NCBI RefSeq assembly: GCF_006716235.1
Contig: NZ_VFOR01000003.1
Coordinates: forward strand, 1 to 64,000
Reading direction: 5' to 3'
Length of the DNA stretch: 64,000 nucleotides
From: Propioniferax innocua
GTDB taxonomy: Bacteria; Actinomycetota; Actinomycetes; Propionibacteriales; Propionibacteriaceae
The position numbers and the translations under genes are program-made. Of this stretch, positions 1 to 9,314 are shown piece after piece. How positions within the stretch are numbered: the first letter of the stretch is position 1; the number at the start of each line of letters is the position of its first letter. The notes below the pieces were generated by a model. The model was not told the DNA's origin and did not search any database. It saw nothing but the letters and a program-made list of their open reading frames with translations.

Positions 1-514
1 TGGTGATCTGCGGCGTCTGCTCGCGGATGGAGGCGACCACAGAATCGAGGCGTGGATCGCCGTCGGCATCTTGTGCATTCACCTTCTCACCAGAAAGCGG
101 AAGCAACAGCAGAACGCCGCTGCCGTCGTCGGCAGGGATGACCGGGACCACCGCATCTGTGGCCAGGTAGTCACGCAGAGGAATCCCGTCGACATCGATC
201 CCATCGACCACGTCGGAGGCATAGGCGGCCCCGGGCATGCCTCGTGGGGGACCGGCGGGAAGCGCCTCGGAGACGACATCGGCTCCCATGATGGTGACGA
301 AGGCAGGCAGCGCGTCGCTGTCCTGGAATTCCTTCACCGCCTCTCTGGCCTCGATGGATTCCGAAGCCTGCGGCAGGAAGGCGCTCGAGTCGTTCTCGGT
401 GACCTGCGACAGCATGCCGATACTGCGGCCTCCCACAGCGGAAACACCGAGCCAGATGCCCACCAGGGCGATGAGGATGAACGCACGGATGAGCGAGCGA
501 CGTGATGGGCGCAT
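1..514 (-). CDS. MMPL/RND-family membrane transporter, N-terminal part
   Basis: This is the first about 171 codons of a gene that runs off the left edge of the window. The protein has a basic N-terminus, a hydrophobic segment at about residues 10-28, and then the stretch GGRSIGMLSQVTENDSSAFL. That stretch matches the first periplasmic region of MmpL-type RND exporters, where ENDxxxxLPxxAES is typical. The ATG at 514 has AGGAG five bases upstream. Family members export lipids, siderophores or drugs across the membrane using the proton gradient; the substrate here cannot be told. A 20-bp palindrome lies 60 bp upstream. The call rests on the N-terminus alone. Confidence 0.75.
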   Translation of the reverse strand, partial: MRPSRRSLIRAFILIALVGIWLGVSAVGGRSIGMLSQVTENDSSAFLPQASESIEAREAVKEFQDSDALPAFVTIMGADVVSEALPAGPPRGMPGAAYASDVVDGIDVDGIPLRDYLATDAVVPVIPADDGSGVLLLLPLSGEKVNAQDADGDPRLDSVVASIREQTPQIT

Positions 515-573
515 GGGGTCTCCTGGAGGGCGTGGACGGCACCATCGACGCTAGGGCCACGATCACCCATGGG

Positions 574-593
574 CATCAACCAGATGGTTGATG
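574..593. promoter_or_regulatory. 20-bp palindrome, candidate repressor operator
   Basis: The sequence has 9-bp perfect arms, CATCAACCA and TGGTTGATG, around a 2-base centre. It lies immediately after the pgl stop codon and 60 bp before the MMPL start. Size and symmetry suit a TetR-family dimer, the usual regulator of MMPL exporters, but no TetR gene is in view. A short terminator for pgl is less likely because no T-run follows. Confidence 0.45.
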
Positions 594-594
594 A

Positions 595-1290
595 TCAGCC
601 CAGGCTACGGGCGGCGTCTTCGTCGCAGAACCATCGGGTACGCCGCACACCGCGGGCATGTGCACCGGGCAGCTCATCATCGCCGTGATACGAACCTGTC
701 AGGGCCGGAGCCTTGGACGACCCACTGACGATGAACCAGACCTCGTCGCTGGCGGAGATGGTCTGGAGGGTCAGCGAAAGCCGTTCCGGCGGCGGTTTGG
801 GGGAGTTCCGGACCGCAATCACCGGGTCTCCGCTGGCATTCATCGAGGGATGGCCGGGAAATACCGAGGCCACATGCCCATCGGGGCCGAGCCCGAGCAG
901 ACAGATATCCATGCGAACACTGCCCAGCTCGGCGGAGTATTGCTGGGCCGCAGCGGTCAGTCCCGGTCCTTCACCTGACGGCATGGGGTGTACCGCGCCG
1001 AATCCCATCGGAGCCAACAACTCGAGTGCCGGCTCGGCGTTGCGCTGATCCGAATCGCTCGGAACCCACCGTTCATCGCCCCACCACACTTCGACGCGAG
1101 ACCAGTCCACCTCGGCGGTTCCGGGGCGGTCGGGCCAGAGACGGTACAGCTCGGTGGCGATGGTTCCACCGGTCAGGGCCACGTGGACGTGACCCTGACC
1201 GGCACCGAGGCGGGCAGCGATCGCGTCATTGAATGAATCGGCGACCTTTGCTGCCAGCGCCTTCGGATCGGCGCAACGGACGACGGACAT
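595..1290 (-). CDS. pgl: 6-phosphogluconolactonase
   Basis: The enzyme hydrolyses 6-phosphogluconolactone to 6-phosphogluconate in the oxidative pentose phosphate pathway. The 231-residue protein has the family hallmarks: ALTGGT near residue 34, WGDERWVP near residue 71 and LLGLGPDGHVASVFPG near residue 130. The ATG at 1290 was chosen over longer in-frame openings because GGGAGGAAG sits just upstream; the longer frame overlaps tal. It is last in tkt-tal-pgl, 77 bp after tal. In many actinobacteria zwf and opcA lie between tal and pgl; here they do not. Confidence 0.93.
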   Translation of the reverse strand: MSVVRCADPKALAAKVADSFNDAIAARLGAGQGHVHVALTGGTIATELYRLWPDRPGTAEVDWSRVEVWWGDERWVPSDSDQRNAEPALELLAPMGFGAVHPMPSGEGPGLTAAAQQYSAELGSVRMDICLLGLGPDGHVASVFPGHPSMNASGDPVIAVRNSPKPPPERLSLTLQTISASDEVWFIVSGSSKAPALTGSYHGDDELPGAHARGVRRTRWFCDEDAARSLG

Positions 1291-1367
1291 GACTTCCTCC
1301 CGAGGGATTACGGGACAACGATGCCATGACCGCGGGCGCAAACGCTCATCGGGCGTCCCGGTGTGCT

Positions 1368-2471
1368 TCAGGCCTCGTCGAGGGCCGTCCGCACCGTCTC
1401 TTCGAGTTCGTTCCAGCTCTTCATGAACTTCTCGACGCCCTCGGTCTCGAGAACCTGCTCCACATCGGAGAAATCGACCCCGGCGTCGGCGACCATCTTC
1501 ATCGTTCCGTGGGCAGGATCGATCAGGCCGGTCACGCGGTCGCCGCGTACAGTGCCATGATCGGCGAAGGCGTCCATCGTGGCCTGCGGCATGGTGTTGA
1601 CGGTGTGAGCGGCGATGAGCTCGGTGACGTACAGCGTGTCGGGGTAGGCCGGATTCTTCGTCCCCGTCGACGCCCACAGCGGACGCTGCAGGTTACCGCC
1701 GGCCGCGGCGAGAGCCTCCCACCGCGGATCCTCGATCGACTTGAGGAACACCTCGTATGCCAGACGTGCATTGGCGATACCCGAAGCCCCGGTGAGCCCA
1801 CGCGTCGGCTCGACGCCGAGGGCGGCCAGCCGCTTGTCGACCTCGGTATCCACACGGGAGATGAAGAACGACGCGACCGAGTGGATCGTGGATATATCGA
1901 TGCCCGCGGCCTTGGCATCCTCCAGGCCGCTGAAGTAGGCGTCGATCACCTCGCCGTAGCGTTTGGTCGAGAAGATCAGGGTGACATTGACGCTGATCCC
2001 CGCAGCGATGGTGCGGCGGATGGCAGGGATGCCCGCCTCAGTGGCCGGGATCTTGATCAGGACGTTTTCCCGATCGACGAGCCGATGCAGTTCGGCGGCC
2101 TGCGCGACGGTGGCATCGGTGTCATTGGCCAATCCGGGATCGACCTCGATCGAGACCCGGCCGTCCACACCATCGGTGGCCCGGTAGGTCTCCATGAACA
2201 GGTCGCAGGCGTCACGGACATCGGTGGTGGTCATGGACGTGATGGCCTCGGCCACCGATGCCCCCGAAGCCTTGAGCTCCTTCATCTGCTGGGCATAGGC
2301 CTCACCGTCGGCGAGAGCCGCCGCGAAGATCGTCGGATTGGTGGTGACGCCGGTGACGCTCGAATCGGAGATGAGGGATGCCAGGTTTCCGGAATTGATC
2401 CGGTCACGCGACAGATCGTCGAGCCAGATCGAAACACCGGCCCCGGCAAGGGCAGCGAGACGTGTGGTCAT
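1368..2471 (-). CDS. tal: Transaldolase
   Basis: Transfers a dihydroxyacetone unit between sugar phosphates in the non-oxidative pentose phosphate pathway. The 367-residue length suits the actinobacterial class. Visible family motifs are [11 protein letters not shown] near the N-terminus, GVTTNPTIF near residue 40 and [15 protein letters not shown] near residue 137, with the Schiff-base lysine expected further on in the barrel. GGAGGATTCC precedes the ATG at 2471. It lies 62 bp downstream of tkt and is probably co-transcribed with it. Confidence 0.95.
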   Translation of the reverse strand: MTTRLAALAGAGVSIWLDDLSRDRINSGNLASLISDSSVTGVTTNPTIFAAALADGEAYAQQMKELKASGASVAEAITSMTTTDVRDACDLFMETYRATDGVDGRVSIEVDPGLANDTDATVAQAAELHRLVDRENVLIKIPATEAGIPAIRRTIAAGISVNVTLIFSTKRYGEVIDAYFSGLEDAKAAGIDISTIHSVASFFISRVDTEVDKRLAALGVEPTRGLTGASGIANARLAYEVFLKSIEDPRWEALAAAGGNLQRPLWASTGTKNPAYPDTLYVTELIAAHTVNTMPQATMDAFADHGTVRGDRVTGLIDPAHGTMKMVADAGVDFSDVEQVLETEGVEKFMKSWNELEETVRTALDEA

Positions 2472-2533
2472 GGAATCCTCCTGCGGATGCTGTCTGGGAT
2501 TGTCGGGGTCGGTGTGTTGATCGGTCCGGTGGA

Positions 2534-4690
2534 TCAGACGGCCGGACCCACCGGGCCGTGGGCATTTCGAGGCAGGGTGGAAGCACTTGTCGAAGCTGCT
2601 TCCATCGACTCACGGGCGGCCGAGACCACGGCGTCGGCGTTGAATCCAAAGCGCTCGAAGAGCTCGGTGCCGGGGGCCGAGGCCCCGTAGTGTTCGATGC
2701 TCACCGGGCGTCCGGCGCTGCCGAGGAGGTCACGCCAGCTCATGGCGATACCGGCTTCGACGCTCACACGTGCGGTGACAGATGCGGGCAGGACGCTCTC
2801 GCGGTACTCGTCGTCCTGGGCGTCGAACCATTCCCGGCAGGGCATGGAGACCACGCGGACCCCGACGCCATCTTCGGCGAGCTTCTCGGCGCCGGCCACG
2901 GCGTGCTGGACCTCCGAGCCGGTGGCCATGATGATCACCTGGATGTCGTCGCCGAAATCCTTGAGGACGTAGCCACCACGTGCCACCTGGTCGATGCCGG
3001 CGAATCCGTCGGTGTCACGGGGGAGTGTCGGCACGTTCTGGCGTGTAAGCAGCAGGGCTGTGGGGCGGTCGTTGTGCTGCAGCGCCTGTTTCCATGCCGC
3101 CACGGTCTCGTTGGCGTCGGCGGGACGCACCACGTCGAGGCCGGGGATGGCGCGCAGTGCGGTGACATGCTCGATCGGCTGGTGCGTCGGGCCGTCTTCG
3201 CCGACACCGATGGAGTCGTGTGTCCAGACGTAGACCGCGGGCAGCTTCATCAGCGCGGCGAGACGCGCCGTGGGGCGCATGTAGTCGCTGAAGACTGCGA
3301 ATGTGCCGCCGTAGACGCGGGTGTTGCCGTGTTGCAGGATGCCGTTCATGATCGCGCCCATGGCGTGCTCGCGGATGCCGAAATGCAACACGCGGCCGTA
3401 CTCCGAGCCGGAGAACATCGCGCTCTGGCGGTCTTCGGGAAGGAAGCTCGGCTCTCCCTTGGGTGAGGTGTTGTTGGAACCGGCGAGGTCGGCCGAACCG
3501 CCCCAGAGTTCGGGGAGTTTCGGTGCGGCAGCGCTCAGGAACTCGCCGCTGGCCTTGCGGGTGGCGACGCCCTTGGCGTCGGCCTCGTACTGCGGGAGGT
3601 CGAGATCCCAACCCTGTGGCAGCTCCTGCTTCATCAGGCGATCGAAGAGTGCTGCGTTCTCGGGGTTCGCCGAGCGCCAGGCCTTGGCCGACTCGTTCCA
3701 GGCGTCCTCGGCGGCCTGACCGCGATCACGGAGCGAACGGGTGTGCGCGAGAACGTCGTCGGCCACGTCGAAGTGCTTCTCTGGGTCGAAGTTCAGCACA
3801 CGCTTGGTGGCGGCCACCTCGTCCTCGCCGAGAGCGGCACCGTGGGAGGCCCCGGTTCCCTGCTTGCTGGGAGCAGGCCAGGCGATGATGGTGCGCAGCC
3901 GGATGAACGAGGGGCGGTCGGTGACCTTGCGGGCCGCCATCAGGGCGTCGTGGAGGGCTTGGACATCTTCGGTGTAGTCACCGGTACCGACCCAATCAAC
4001 GGTCTGGACGTGCCAGCCGTAGGCCTCATAGCGGGCGGCGACATCCTCGGTGAAGGCGATGTTGGTGTCATCCTCGATGGAGATGCGGTTGTCATCCCAG
4101 ATCATCGTGAGGTTGCCCAGACGCTGGGTGCCGGCGAGGGAGGACGCCTCGGCCGAGACGCCTTCCTGCAGGTCGCCGTCGGAGGCGATGGCGTAGATGT
4201 GGTGATCGAAGAGGGAGTCCCCGGGGGCGGCGTCGGGGTCGAAGAGGCCGCGCTCACGGCGAGCCGCCATGGCCATGCCCACGGCGTTGCCGACGCCGGT
4301 GCCGAGCGGGCCGGTGGTGGTCTCGACGCCGGCGGTGTGGCCGTACTCGGGGTGGCCCGGTGTCGCCGAGCCCCAGGTGCGCAGGGCCTTGAGATCGTCG
4401 AGCTCGAGGCCGAAACCGCCGAGGAAGAGCTGGATGTACTGCGTCAGGGAGGAATGCCCGCACGACAGGACGAACCGGTCACGCCCGACCCAGTCGGGGT
4501 TGGCCGGGTTGTGCCGCATCACCTTCTGGTACAGCAGGTACGCGGCAGGCGCGAGGCTCATCGCGGTGCCCGGGTGGCCGCTGCCACACTTCTGCACAGC
4601 ATCCGCAGCGAGGAGTCGCGCGGTGTCGACGGCCCGTTGGTCCAGTTCGGTCCACTCGAGGGCTGCCGTGGTGCTGGGGGTGTCGGTCAT
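2534..4690 (-). CDS. tkt: Transketolase
   Basis: Thiamine diphosphate enzyme moving two-carbon units between sugar phosphates. The 718-residue protein carries [15 protein letters not shown] near residue 28, [17 protein letters not shown] near residue 110, [10 protein letters not shown] near residue 160 for cofactor and Mg binding, and [13 protein letters not shown] in the pyrimidine domain. The frame is open further upstream, but the ATG at 4690 has GGAAGGA at a suitable distance and gives the usual N-terminus. It is the first gene of tkt-tal-pgl and is divergent from ctaB, an arrangement shared with mycobacteria. Confidence 0.95.
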   Translation of the reverse strand: MTDTPSTTAALEWTELDQRAVDTARLLAADAVQKCGSGHPGTAMSLAPAAYLLYQKVMRHNPANPDWVGRDRFVLSCGHSSLTQYIQLFLGGFGLELDDLKALRTWGSATPGHPEYGHTAGVETTTGPLGTGVGNAVGMAMAARRERGLFDPDAAPGDSLFDHHIYAIASDGDLQEGVSAEASSLAGTQRLGNLTMIWDDNRISIEDDTNIAFTEDVAARYEAYGWHVQTVDWVGTGDYTEDVQALHDALMAARKVTDRPSFIRLRTIIAWPAPSKQGTGASHGAALGEDEVAATKRVLNFDPEKHFDVADDVLAHTRSLRDRGQAAEDAWNESAKAWRSANPENAALFDRLMKQELPQGWDLDLPQYEADAKGVATRKASGEFLSAAAPKLPELWGGSADLAGSNNTSPKGEPSFLPEDRQSAMFSGSEYGRVLHFGIREHAMGAIMNGILQHGNTRVYGGTFAVFSDYMRPTARLAALMKLPAVYVWTHDSIGVGEDGPTHQPIEHVTALRAIPGLDVVRPADANETVAAWKQALQHNDRPTALLLTRQNVPTLPRDTDGFAGIDQVARGGYVLKDFGDDIQVIIMATGSEVQHAVAGAEKLAEDGVGVRVVSMPCREWFDAQDDEYRESVLPASVTARVSVEAGIAMSWRDLLGSAGRPVSIEHYGASAPGTELFERFGFNADAVVSAARESMEAASTSASTLPRNAHGPVGPAV

Positions 4691-4830
4691 CGAGGCGTTC
4701 CTTCCGAAAGCAGTGATGGCGGCACACGGACGCGCCGCCGCAGCGGTTCCACTCGCAGGGGCGAGCCTAGCGTGGGAGATCGTCGGCGTCGCGGCTCGGG
4801 TGGGTGTTTCCCGACGTGATCGGAACGTGA

Positions 4831-4859
4831 TTGGCGGACATCGAACGAGCGCGTAGACT
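4831..4859 (+). promoter_or_regulatory. ctaB promoter
   Basis: TTGGCG at 4831-4836 and TAGACT at 4854-4859 are separated by 17 bp, a good sigma-70-type match. Transcription would start near 4866 and give a leader of about 107 bases before the ctaB TTG start. Confidence 0.6.
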
Positions 4860-4869
4860 GTCGGGACGC

Positions 4870-4885
4870 CGCCCCGAAAGGGGCG
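4870..4885 (+). other. GAAA-tetraloop hairpin in the ctaB leader
   Basis: CGCCCC, GAAA and GGGGCG form a 6-bp G/C stem capped by a GNRA-type loop, only a few bases after the predicted transcription start. It is followed by CTTTGTC, not a T-run, so it is more likely a leader structure than a terminator. Confidence 0.45.
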
Positions 4886-4886
4886 C

Positions 4887-4918
4887 TTTGTCATGTCCCG
4901 AGTTTTGTCATGTCCCGA
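4887..4918 (+). repeat. 15-bp direct repeat in the ctaB leader
   Basis: TTTGTCATGTCCCGA occurs at 4887-4901 and again at 4904-4918, separated by two bases. It lies between the leader hairpin and the ctaB ribosome-binding site. Function unknown. Confidence 0.7.
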
Positions 4919-4972
4919 TCCGGGCCCGCATCGCGCGTCTGCCCCGGGATTCTGGAACACGCAGGAGTCAGT

Positions 4973-5926
4973 TTGTCACGCATCGACACCGACACGACGG
5001 TGGGGTCTCCCGTGGTGGCCTCTCAGGGTCGGGTTCGGTTCTCCGATGTGGTCAGGGCCTACGTGGCACTGACCAAGCCACGCATCATCGAGCTGCTTCT
5101 GGTCACCACGCTGCCCCCCATGTTCATGGCCTCGGGTGGTTGGCCCGACCCTCTGCTCGCGTTGTGGACGCTGATCGGCGGCATGTTCGCGGCGGGTTCG
5201 GCCAATGTGTTCAACTGTGTGCTGGACCGCGACATCGATGAGAAGATGCGCCGTACCCGACGCCGACCGATGCCCCGACATCAAGTGGGCCCGGTGGCGG
5301 CCACGATCTTCGGGGTCGTGCTGGGGGTCGTCTCCATCCTGATCCTCGGCTTCGGTGCGAACTGGCTCTCGGCGATTCTCGCGACCACGGCGAACGCCTT
5401 CTATGTGTTCGTGTACACGATGTGGCTCAAGCGTCGAACCTCACAGAACATCGTGTGGGGTGGCATCGCCGGGTGCTTCCCGCCGCTCATCGGCTGGACG
5501 GCGGTGGCCGATGAGGTTGCACTGGCTCCGATCCTCATGTTCGTCATCGTGTTCTTCTGGACGCCTCCGCACACGTGGGCGATGGCTTTCCGGTACCGCG
5601 AGGACTACGCGGCGGCCGATGTGCCGATGCTGCCGGTGGTGATGGGGCCGGAACGGGTGGCCGTGCGGATCCTTGTCTACAGCGCGCTGACCGTCGCAAC
5701 TTCGATATTGCTGTGGCCGGTCGCCGAGACCGGCTGGTTCTATCCGGCGGTGGCCGCAGTCTCGGGGCTGGTGTTCCTTGTCGAGGCCGTGGCCCTGCTG
5801 CGTCGCGCACGTGCCGGTCTCACCGACTCGGCGTTGAAGGCCATGCGCCTGTTCCACTACTCGAACAGCTACATCGCGATCTTGTTCCTCGCCATGGCGA
5901 TCGATCCGTTGCTTCCCCAGGCCTGA
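4973..5926 (+). CDS. ctaB: Protoheme IX farnesyltransferase (heme O synthase)
   Basis: UbiA-family integral membrane enzyme that adds a farnesyl group to heme B for aa3-type oxidases. The 317-residue protein has several hydrophobic helices and the prenyl-diphosphate-binding signature NVFNCVLDRDID near residue 78, followed by the basic loop KMRRTRRRPMP. I chose the TTG at 4973 because AGGAG lies five bases before it; an upstream ATG at 4910 in the same frame has no ribosome-binding site and adds 21 unrelated residues. It cooperates with CtaA (15934-16842) and SURF1 (35160-35936). Confidence 0.93.
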   Translation: MSRIDTDTTVGSPVVASQGRVRFSDVVRAYVALTKPRIIELLLVTTLPPMFMASGGWPDPLLALWTLIGGMFAAGSANVFNCVLDRDIDEKMRRTRRRPMPRHQVGPVAATIFGVVLGVVSILILGFGANWLSAILATTANAFYVFVYTMWLKRRTSQNIVWGGIAGCFPPLIGWTAVADEVALAPILMFVIVFFWTPPHTWAMAFRYREDYAAADVPMLPVVMGPERVAVRILVYSALTVATSILLWPVAETGWFYPAVAAVSGLVFLVEAVALLRRARAGLTDSALKAMRLFHYSNSYIAILFLAMAIDPLLPQA

Positions 5927-5974
5927 TCACCTCCCACCCCTGATCACCTCCTACCCCTGATCACCTCCTACACT
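5924..5974. repeat. Three tandem 17-bp repeats
   Basis: Units starting at 5924, 5941 and 5958 follow TGATCACCTCCYACCCC with one or two changes. The first unit includes the ctaB stop codon. Each carries the palindrome TGATCA. The last unit also contains TACACT, a possible fruA -10 box. Confidence 0.85.
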
Positions 5975-5982
5975 GCGTGATC

Positions 5983-6000
5983 GCTGTTCGTCGGAACAGC
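5983..6000. promoter_or_regulatory. Inverted repeat upstream of fruA
   Basis: GCTGTTC and GAACAGC form perfect 7-bp arms around GTCG. The repeat ends a few bases before the AGGAGGAG ribosome-binding site of fruA. It could be an operator for a sugar-responsive repressor or a hairpin in the leader; no regulator gene is adjacent. Confidence 0.5.
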
Positions 6001-6019
6001 CGGGCAGGAGGAGAAAAGC

Positions 6020-7987
6020 ATGACAAAGCACATCCTCGCCGTCACAGCATGTCCCACGGGCATCGCTCACACCTTCATGGCGGCCGAGAACCTCGAAAAG
6101 GGAGCAAAGGAGCTCGGGTACGAGATATCGGTCGAGACCCATGGGTCCATCGGGGTCGAGAACGAGTTCACCGCCGAGCAGCTCGAGCAGGCCGACGCCG
6201 TGGTCATCGCGGCCGACACCCAGATCGACACCTCCCGCTTCGCGGGCATTCCCCTGGTGAGCGCGTCGGTGGCATCGGGCATCAAAGATCCGAAGGGACT
6301 GATCAGACGAGCGCTCGAGTCGGCTCCGTCCGCCGGTGAGCACCATGCCGGTGCGGACGCCACCTCCGGGCGAACTGACGCATCGGCTGGTCGGCCGGGT
6401 GTCATGCAGGTGGCGTTGAAAGCTCTGCTGAGCGGCGTCTCCCACATGATTCCGTTCGTCGTCGTGGGCGGTCTGCTCATCGCGCTCGCGCTCTCGCTGG
6501 GCGGTGAGACCACTGCCGAGGGGATCCAGGTGGCCGAAGGGACCTTCTGGGGACATCTCAATGCGCTGGGCGGGCTGTCGTTCTCGTTGATGGTGCCGAT
6601 TCTCTCGGCGTACATCGCCTACGCGATCGCCGACCGTCCCGGATTGGCGCCGGGCATGGTGACCGGCATGGTCGCGGTGACCGGTGAACTCTACGGTTCC
6701 GAGGCCGGGGCCGGGTTTCTCGGAGGAATCCTGACTGGCTTCCTCTCCGGTGTGGTGGCGCTGGGGATCAAGAAGATCAAGGTGCACAAGTACATCGCGC
6801 CGATCATGCCGATCATCATCATCCCGATCCTGACGACGGTGATCGTCGGGCTGTTCTTCATCGTGGTGATCGGTGGGCCGGTGGCGGGCCTGTTCGCGTT
6901 CCTCACCGAGTGGCTGTCGGGGATGCAGGGCACCAGCGCCATCGTCCTGGGACTCATCCTCGGTGCCATGGTGGCGTCCGACATGGGAGGCCCGATCAAC
7001 AAGACCGCCTTCCTCTTCGGCGGCGGGCTCATCGCCACCGGTAACGCGGGCCCCATGGGCATGGTGGCCGCAGCCATCGCTGTTCCGCCCTTGGGGGTGG
7101 GGCTCGCGACGATCCTCGGACGGAGCGTCTTCACCAAGCCCGAGAAGGATTCGGGAATCGCGGCCCTGTTCATGGGTTTCTTCGGCATCACCGAAGGGGC
7201 CATCCCGTTGGCGGCCGCGCGTCCGCTCCAGGTGATCCCCGCCAACATCCTCGGCGGTGCCGTGGCCGGTGGGCTCGCGGGTGTCCTGGGGGTGGGCGAC
7301 CATGTCATGCACGGTGGCCCGATCGTCGCGGTGCTGGGTGCGGTCGACAACGTCTTGGGCTTCTTCCTTTCCCTTGCCGTTGGTCTGGTGGTCACCGCCG
7401 GGGTGGCGTTGCTGCTCATTCGCCTCTCGGGTCGTGGCCGGGAGCAGGCAGCCGCGACTCCCGAGGCTCCCGAGGCCCCTGTGGCCGAGGATCCGGAACC
7501 CGTCACCGCACCGAGCAAGACCATTGCCCTGCGTGAATACATGAAGCCCGAGGCGGTCCTGCTGGACGCAGACGGTCTGGATCGTGATGCCCTGATCCGA
7601 CGTCTGGCCGAGTGCGGTGTGGGCACCGGGCAGATCGGTGATGTCGACGATGTGGTGACCAGCGCGTTGGCGCGGGAGGCCAAGGGCACCACGGGGGTCG
7701 GTGACGGCATCGCGATCCCGCACGCCAAGACCGCCGGGGTCACCGAGCCGTTCATCGCGTTCGCCCGTGTCCCCGCCGGCGTCGAGTGGAACGCACTCGA
7801 CGGGGAGCCGGTCACCACGATCTTCCTGATCGGGGTTCCCGAGGCGCAGGCGGGCAGCGAGCATCTGCGGATCCTCTCGGCGCTCTCACGGGCGCTGCTG
7901 CGCAAGCCGGTCCGGGCGGCCCTGGACGAGGCGACCATGCCGGAGGACGTGATCGACGCGTTGGAGGGCCCCATCGCAAGGCGGTGA
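6020..7987 (+). CDS. fruA: Fructose-specific PTS permease, IIB-IIC-IIA fusion
   Basis: Imports and phosphorylates fructose. Three domains are seen in the 655-residue protein: IIB at about 1-105 with the phosphorylated cysteine C11 in VTACPTGIAHT; membrane domain IIC at about 130-475, rich in hydrophobic helices and containing DMGGPINKTAF; and IIA at about 510-650 with the phospho-histidine in GIAIPHAK near residue 567. A Pro/Glu-rich linker joins IIC and IIA. The order B-C-A differs from the commoner A-B-C. GGAGGAG precedes the ATG at 6020. No fruK or regulator lies beside it, which is unusual. Confidence 0.92.
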   Translation: MTKHILAVTACPTGIAHTFMAAENLEKGAKELGYEISVETHGSIGVENEFTAEQLEQADAVVIAADTQIDTSRFAGIPLVSASVASGIKDPKGLIRRALESAPSAGEHHAGADATSGRTDASAGRPGVMQVALKALLSGVSHMIPFVVVGGLLIALALSLGGETTAEGIQVAEGTFWGHLNALGGLSFSLMVPILSAYIAYAIADRPGLAPGMVTGMVAVTGELYGSEAGAGFLGGILTGFLSGVVALGIKKIKVHKYIAPIMPIIIIPILTTVIVGLFFIVVIGGPVAGLFAFLTEWLSGMQGTSAIVLGLILGAMVASDMGGPINKTAFLFGGGLIATGNAGPMGMVAAAIAVPPLGVGLATILGRSVFTKPEKDSGIAALFMGFFGITEGAIPLAAARPLQVIPANILGGAVAGGLAGVLGVGDHVMHGGPIVAVLGAVDNVLGFFLSLAVGLVVTAGVALLLIRLSGRGREQAAATPEAPEAPVAEDPEPVTAPSKTIALREYMKPEAVLLDADGLDRDALIRRLAECGVGTGQIGDVDDVVTSALAREAKGTTGVGDGIAIPHAKTAGVTEPFIAFARVPAGVEWNALDGEPVTTIFLIGVPEAQAGSEHLRILSALSRALLRKPVRAALDEATMPEDVIDALEGPIARR

Positions 7988-8018
7988 GGAACGTCGTGTC
8001 GATTCCCCGCTCAGCCTG

Positions 8019-8047
8019 TTAACGGCGGCTCACTGAGCATGTACAGT
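8019..8047 (+). promoter_or_regulatory. Promoter of the thiolase operon
   Basis: TTAACG at 8019-8024 and TACAGT at 8042-8047 are spaced by 17 bp, 31 bp before the thiolase ATG. Confidence 0.55.
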
Positions 8048-8078
8048 GCTGCCCAGGCGAGCGAAGGAGCACACCGAC

Positions 8079-9287
8079 ATGGCTGACGCGATCATCTACG
8101 ATGCGGTCCGCACCCCTCGAGGCAAGGGAAAATCCACCGGTTCACTGCATGAGGTCAAGCCGATCGATCTCGTGACCGGGTTGCTGCATCGGCTGACCGA
8201 GCGTAATGAGACGTTCGATCCCGCCGGAGTCGATGACCTGATCATGGGGGTGGTGACGCCGGTCGGCGACCAAGGGGCCGATATTGCACGTACCGCCACC
8301 ACCGCGGCTGGTTGGCCCGACACCGTGGCAGGCGTGCAGCTGAACAGGTTCTGTGCTTCGGGCCTCGAAGCTGTGAACCAGGCTGCCGCACGGGTGCGTT
8401 CGGGATGGGAGGACCTCATCCTCGCCGGCGGCGTCGAATCCATGTCGCGGGTCCCCATGTCCTCCGACGGCGGTGCCTGGGCCAATGATCCGGCCACGGC
8501 CTTCGCCAACAGTTTCGTGCCACAGGGCATTGGTGCCGACCTCATCGCGACCCTCGAGGGGTTCACCCGTGATGATGTGGACGCCTATGCCGCTCGTTCC
8601 CAGCAGCGTGCCGCCACAGCATGGGCCGAGAAGCGGTTCGCCGCCAGCATCGAGCCGGTCATCGACGCCAACGGTCTCACGATCCTGGACCACGACGAGA
8701 CCGTGCGCGGGCAGACGACGGCAGAGTCCTTGGCCGCTCTCCCGTCGGCGTTCGAGAAGATCGGCGCGGTCGGATTCGACGCTGTCGCCTTGGAGAAGTA
8801 CCACTGGGTTGACCGCATCGAGCACGTGCATCATGCCGGCAACTCATCGGGCATCGTCGACGGTGCGGCTGTGATGATGATCGGCAGCCCCGAGGCGGGG
8901 GAACGGCATGGGCTGCGTCCGCGCGCGCGGATCCTTGCCACCGCGGTCACCGGTTCCGATCCGGTCATCATGCTCACCGGGCCCACCCCGGCAGTGCACA
9001 AGGCCCTCGGCATCGCAGGTCTGCAGGCGTCCGACATCGACCTGTGGGAGATCAACGAGGCCTTCGCAGCCATCCCGATGAAGGTGATGAAGGACTTCGA
9101 CATCCCCGCCGACCGAGTCAACGTCAACGGCGGAGCGATCGCGATGGGTCACCCACTCGGGGCGACTGGCGCGATGATCCTGGGCACTCTTGTGGACGAG
9201 CTCGAACGCACCGGTCAGCGTCTGGGCGTCGTCACCCTGTGCATCGGTGGAGGCATGGGAATCGCCACCGTCGTGGAACGAATCTGA
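8079..9287 (+). CDS. fadA: Acetyl-CoA C-acyltransferase (thiolase)
   Basis: Cleaves 3-ketoacyl-CoA to acetyl-CoA and a shortened acyl-CoA, the last step of beta-oxidation. The 402-residue length is typical. The active-site cysteine is at about residue 92 in [12 protein letters not shown]; the C-terminal catalytic regions are [18 protein letters not shown] and CIGGGMGIA. The ATG at 8079 was chosen for the GAAGGAGC box; an earlier in-frame ATG adds 11 residues not seen in the family. Together with the next gene it forms a FadAB-type complex. Confidence 0.93.
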   Translation: MADAIIYDAVRTPRGKGKSTGSLHEVKPIDLVTGLLHRLTERNETFDPAGVDDLIMGVVTPVGDQGADIARTATTAAGWPDTVAGVQLNRFCASGLEAVNQAAARVRSGWEDLILAGGVESMSRVPMSSDGGAWANDPATAFANSFVPQGIGADLIATLEGFTRDDVDAYAARSQQRAATAWAEKRFAASIEPVIDANGLTILDHDETVRGQTTAESLAALPSAFEKIGAVGFDAVALEKYHWVDRIEHVHHAGNSSGIVDGAAVMMIGSPEAGERHGLRPRARILATAVTGSDPVIMLTGPTPAVHKALGIAGLQASDIDLWEINEAFAAIPMKVMKDFDIPADRVNVNGGAIAMGHPLGATGAMILGTLVDELERTGQRLGVVTLCIGGGMGIATVVERI

Positions 9288-9314
9288 CCCGAGCTGACGG
9301 AGAACTGAGGAATC

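Larger units (their letters stand above)
4691..4972. other. tkt-ctaB divergent intergenic region
   Basis: This 282-bp stretch contains no credible gene. It holds the ctaB promoter (4831-4859), a 6-bp-stem hairpin (4870-4885) and a 15-bp direct repeat (4887-4918), each listed separately. I could not assign a clear tkt promoter. Confidence 0.6.

Noticed and set aside
5951-7864. 637-codon minus-strand open frame across fruA
   Set aside because: The translation is His/Arg/Gly-rich low-quality sequence antisense to a clear PTS protein; it arises from the G/C-biased third positions.
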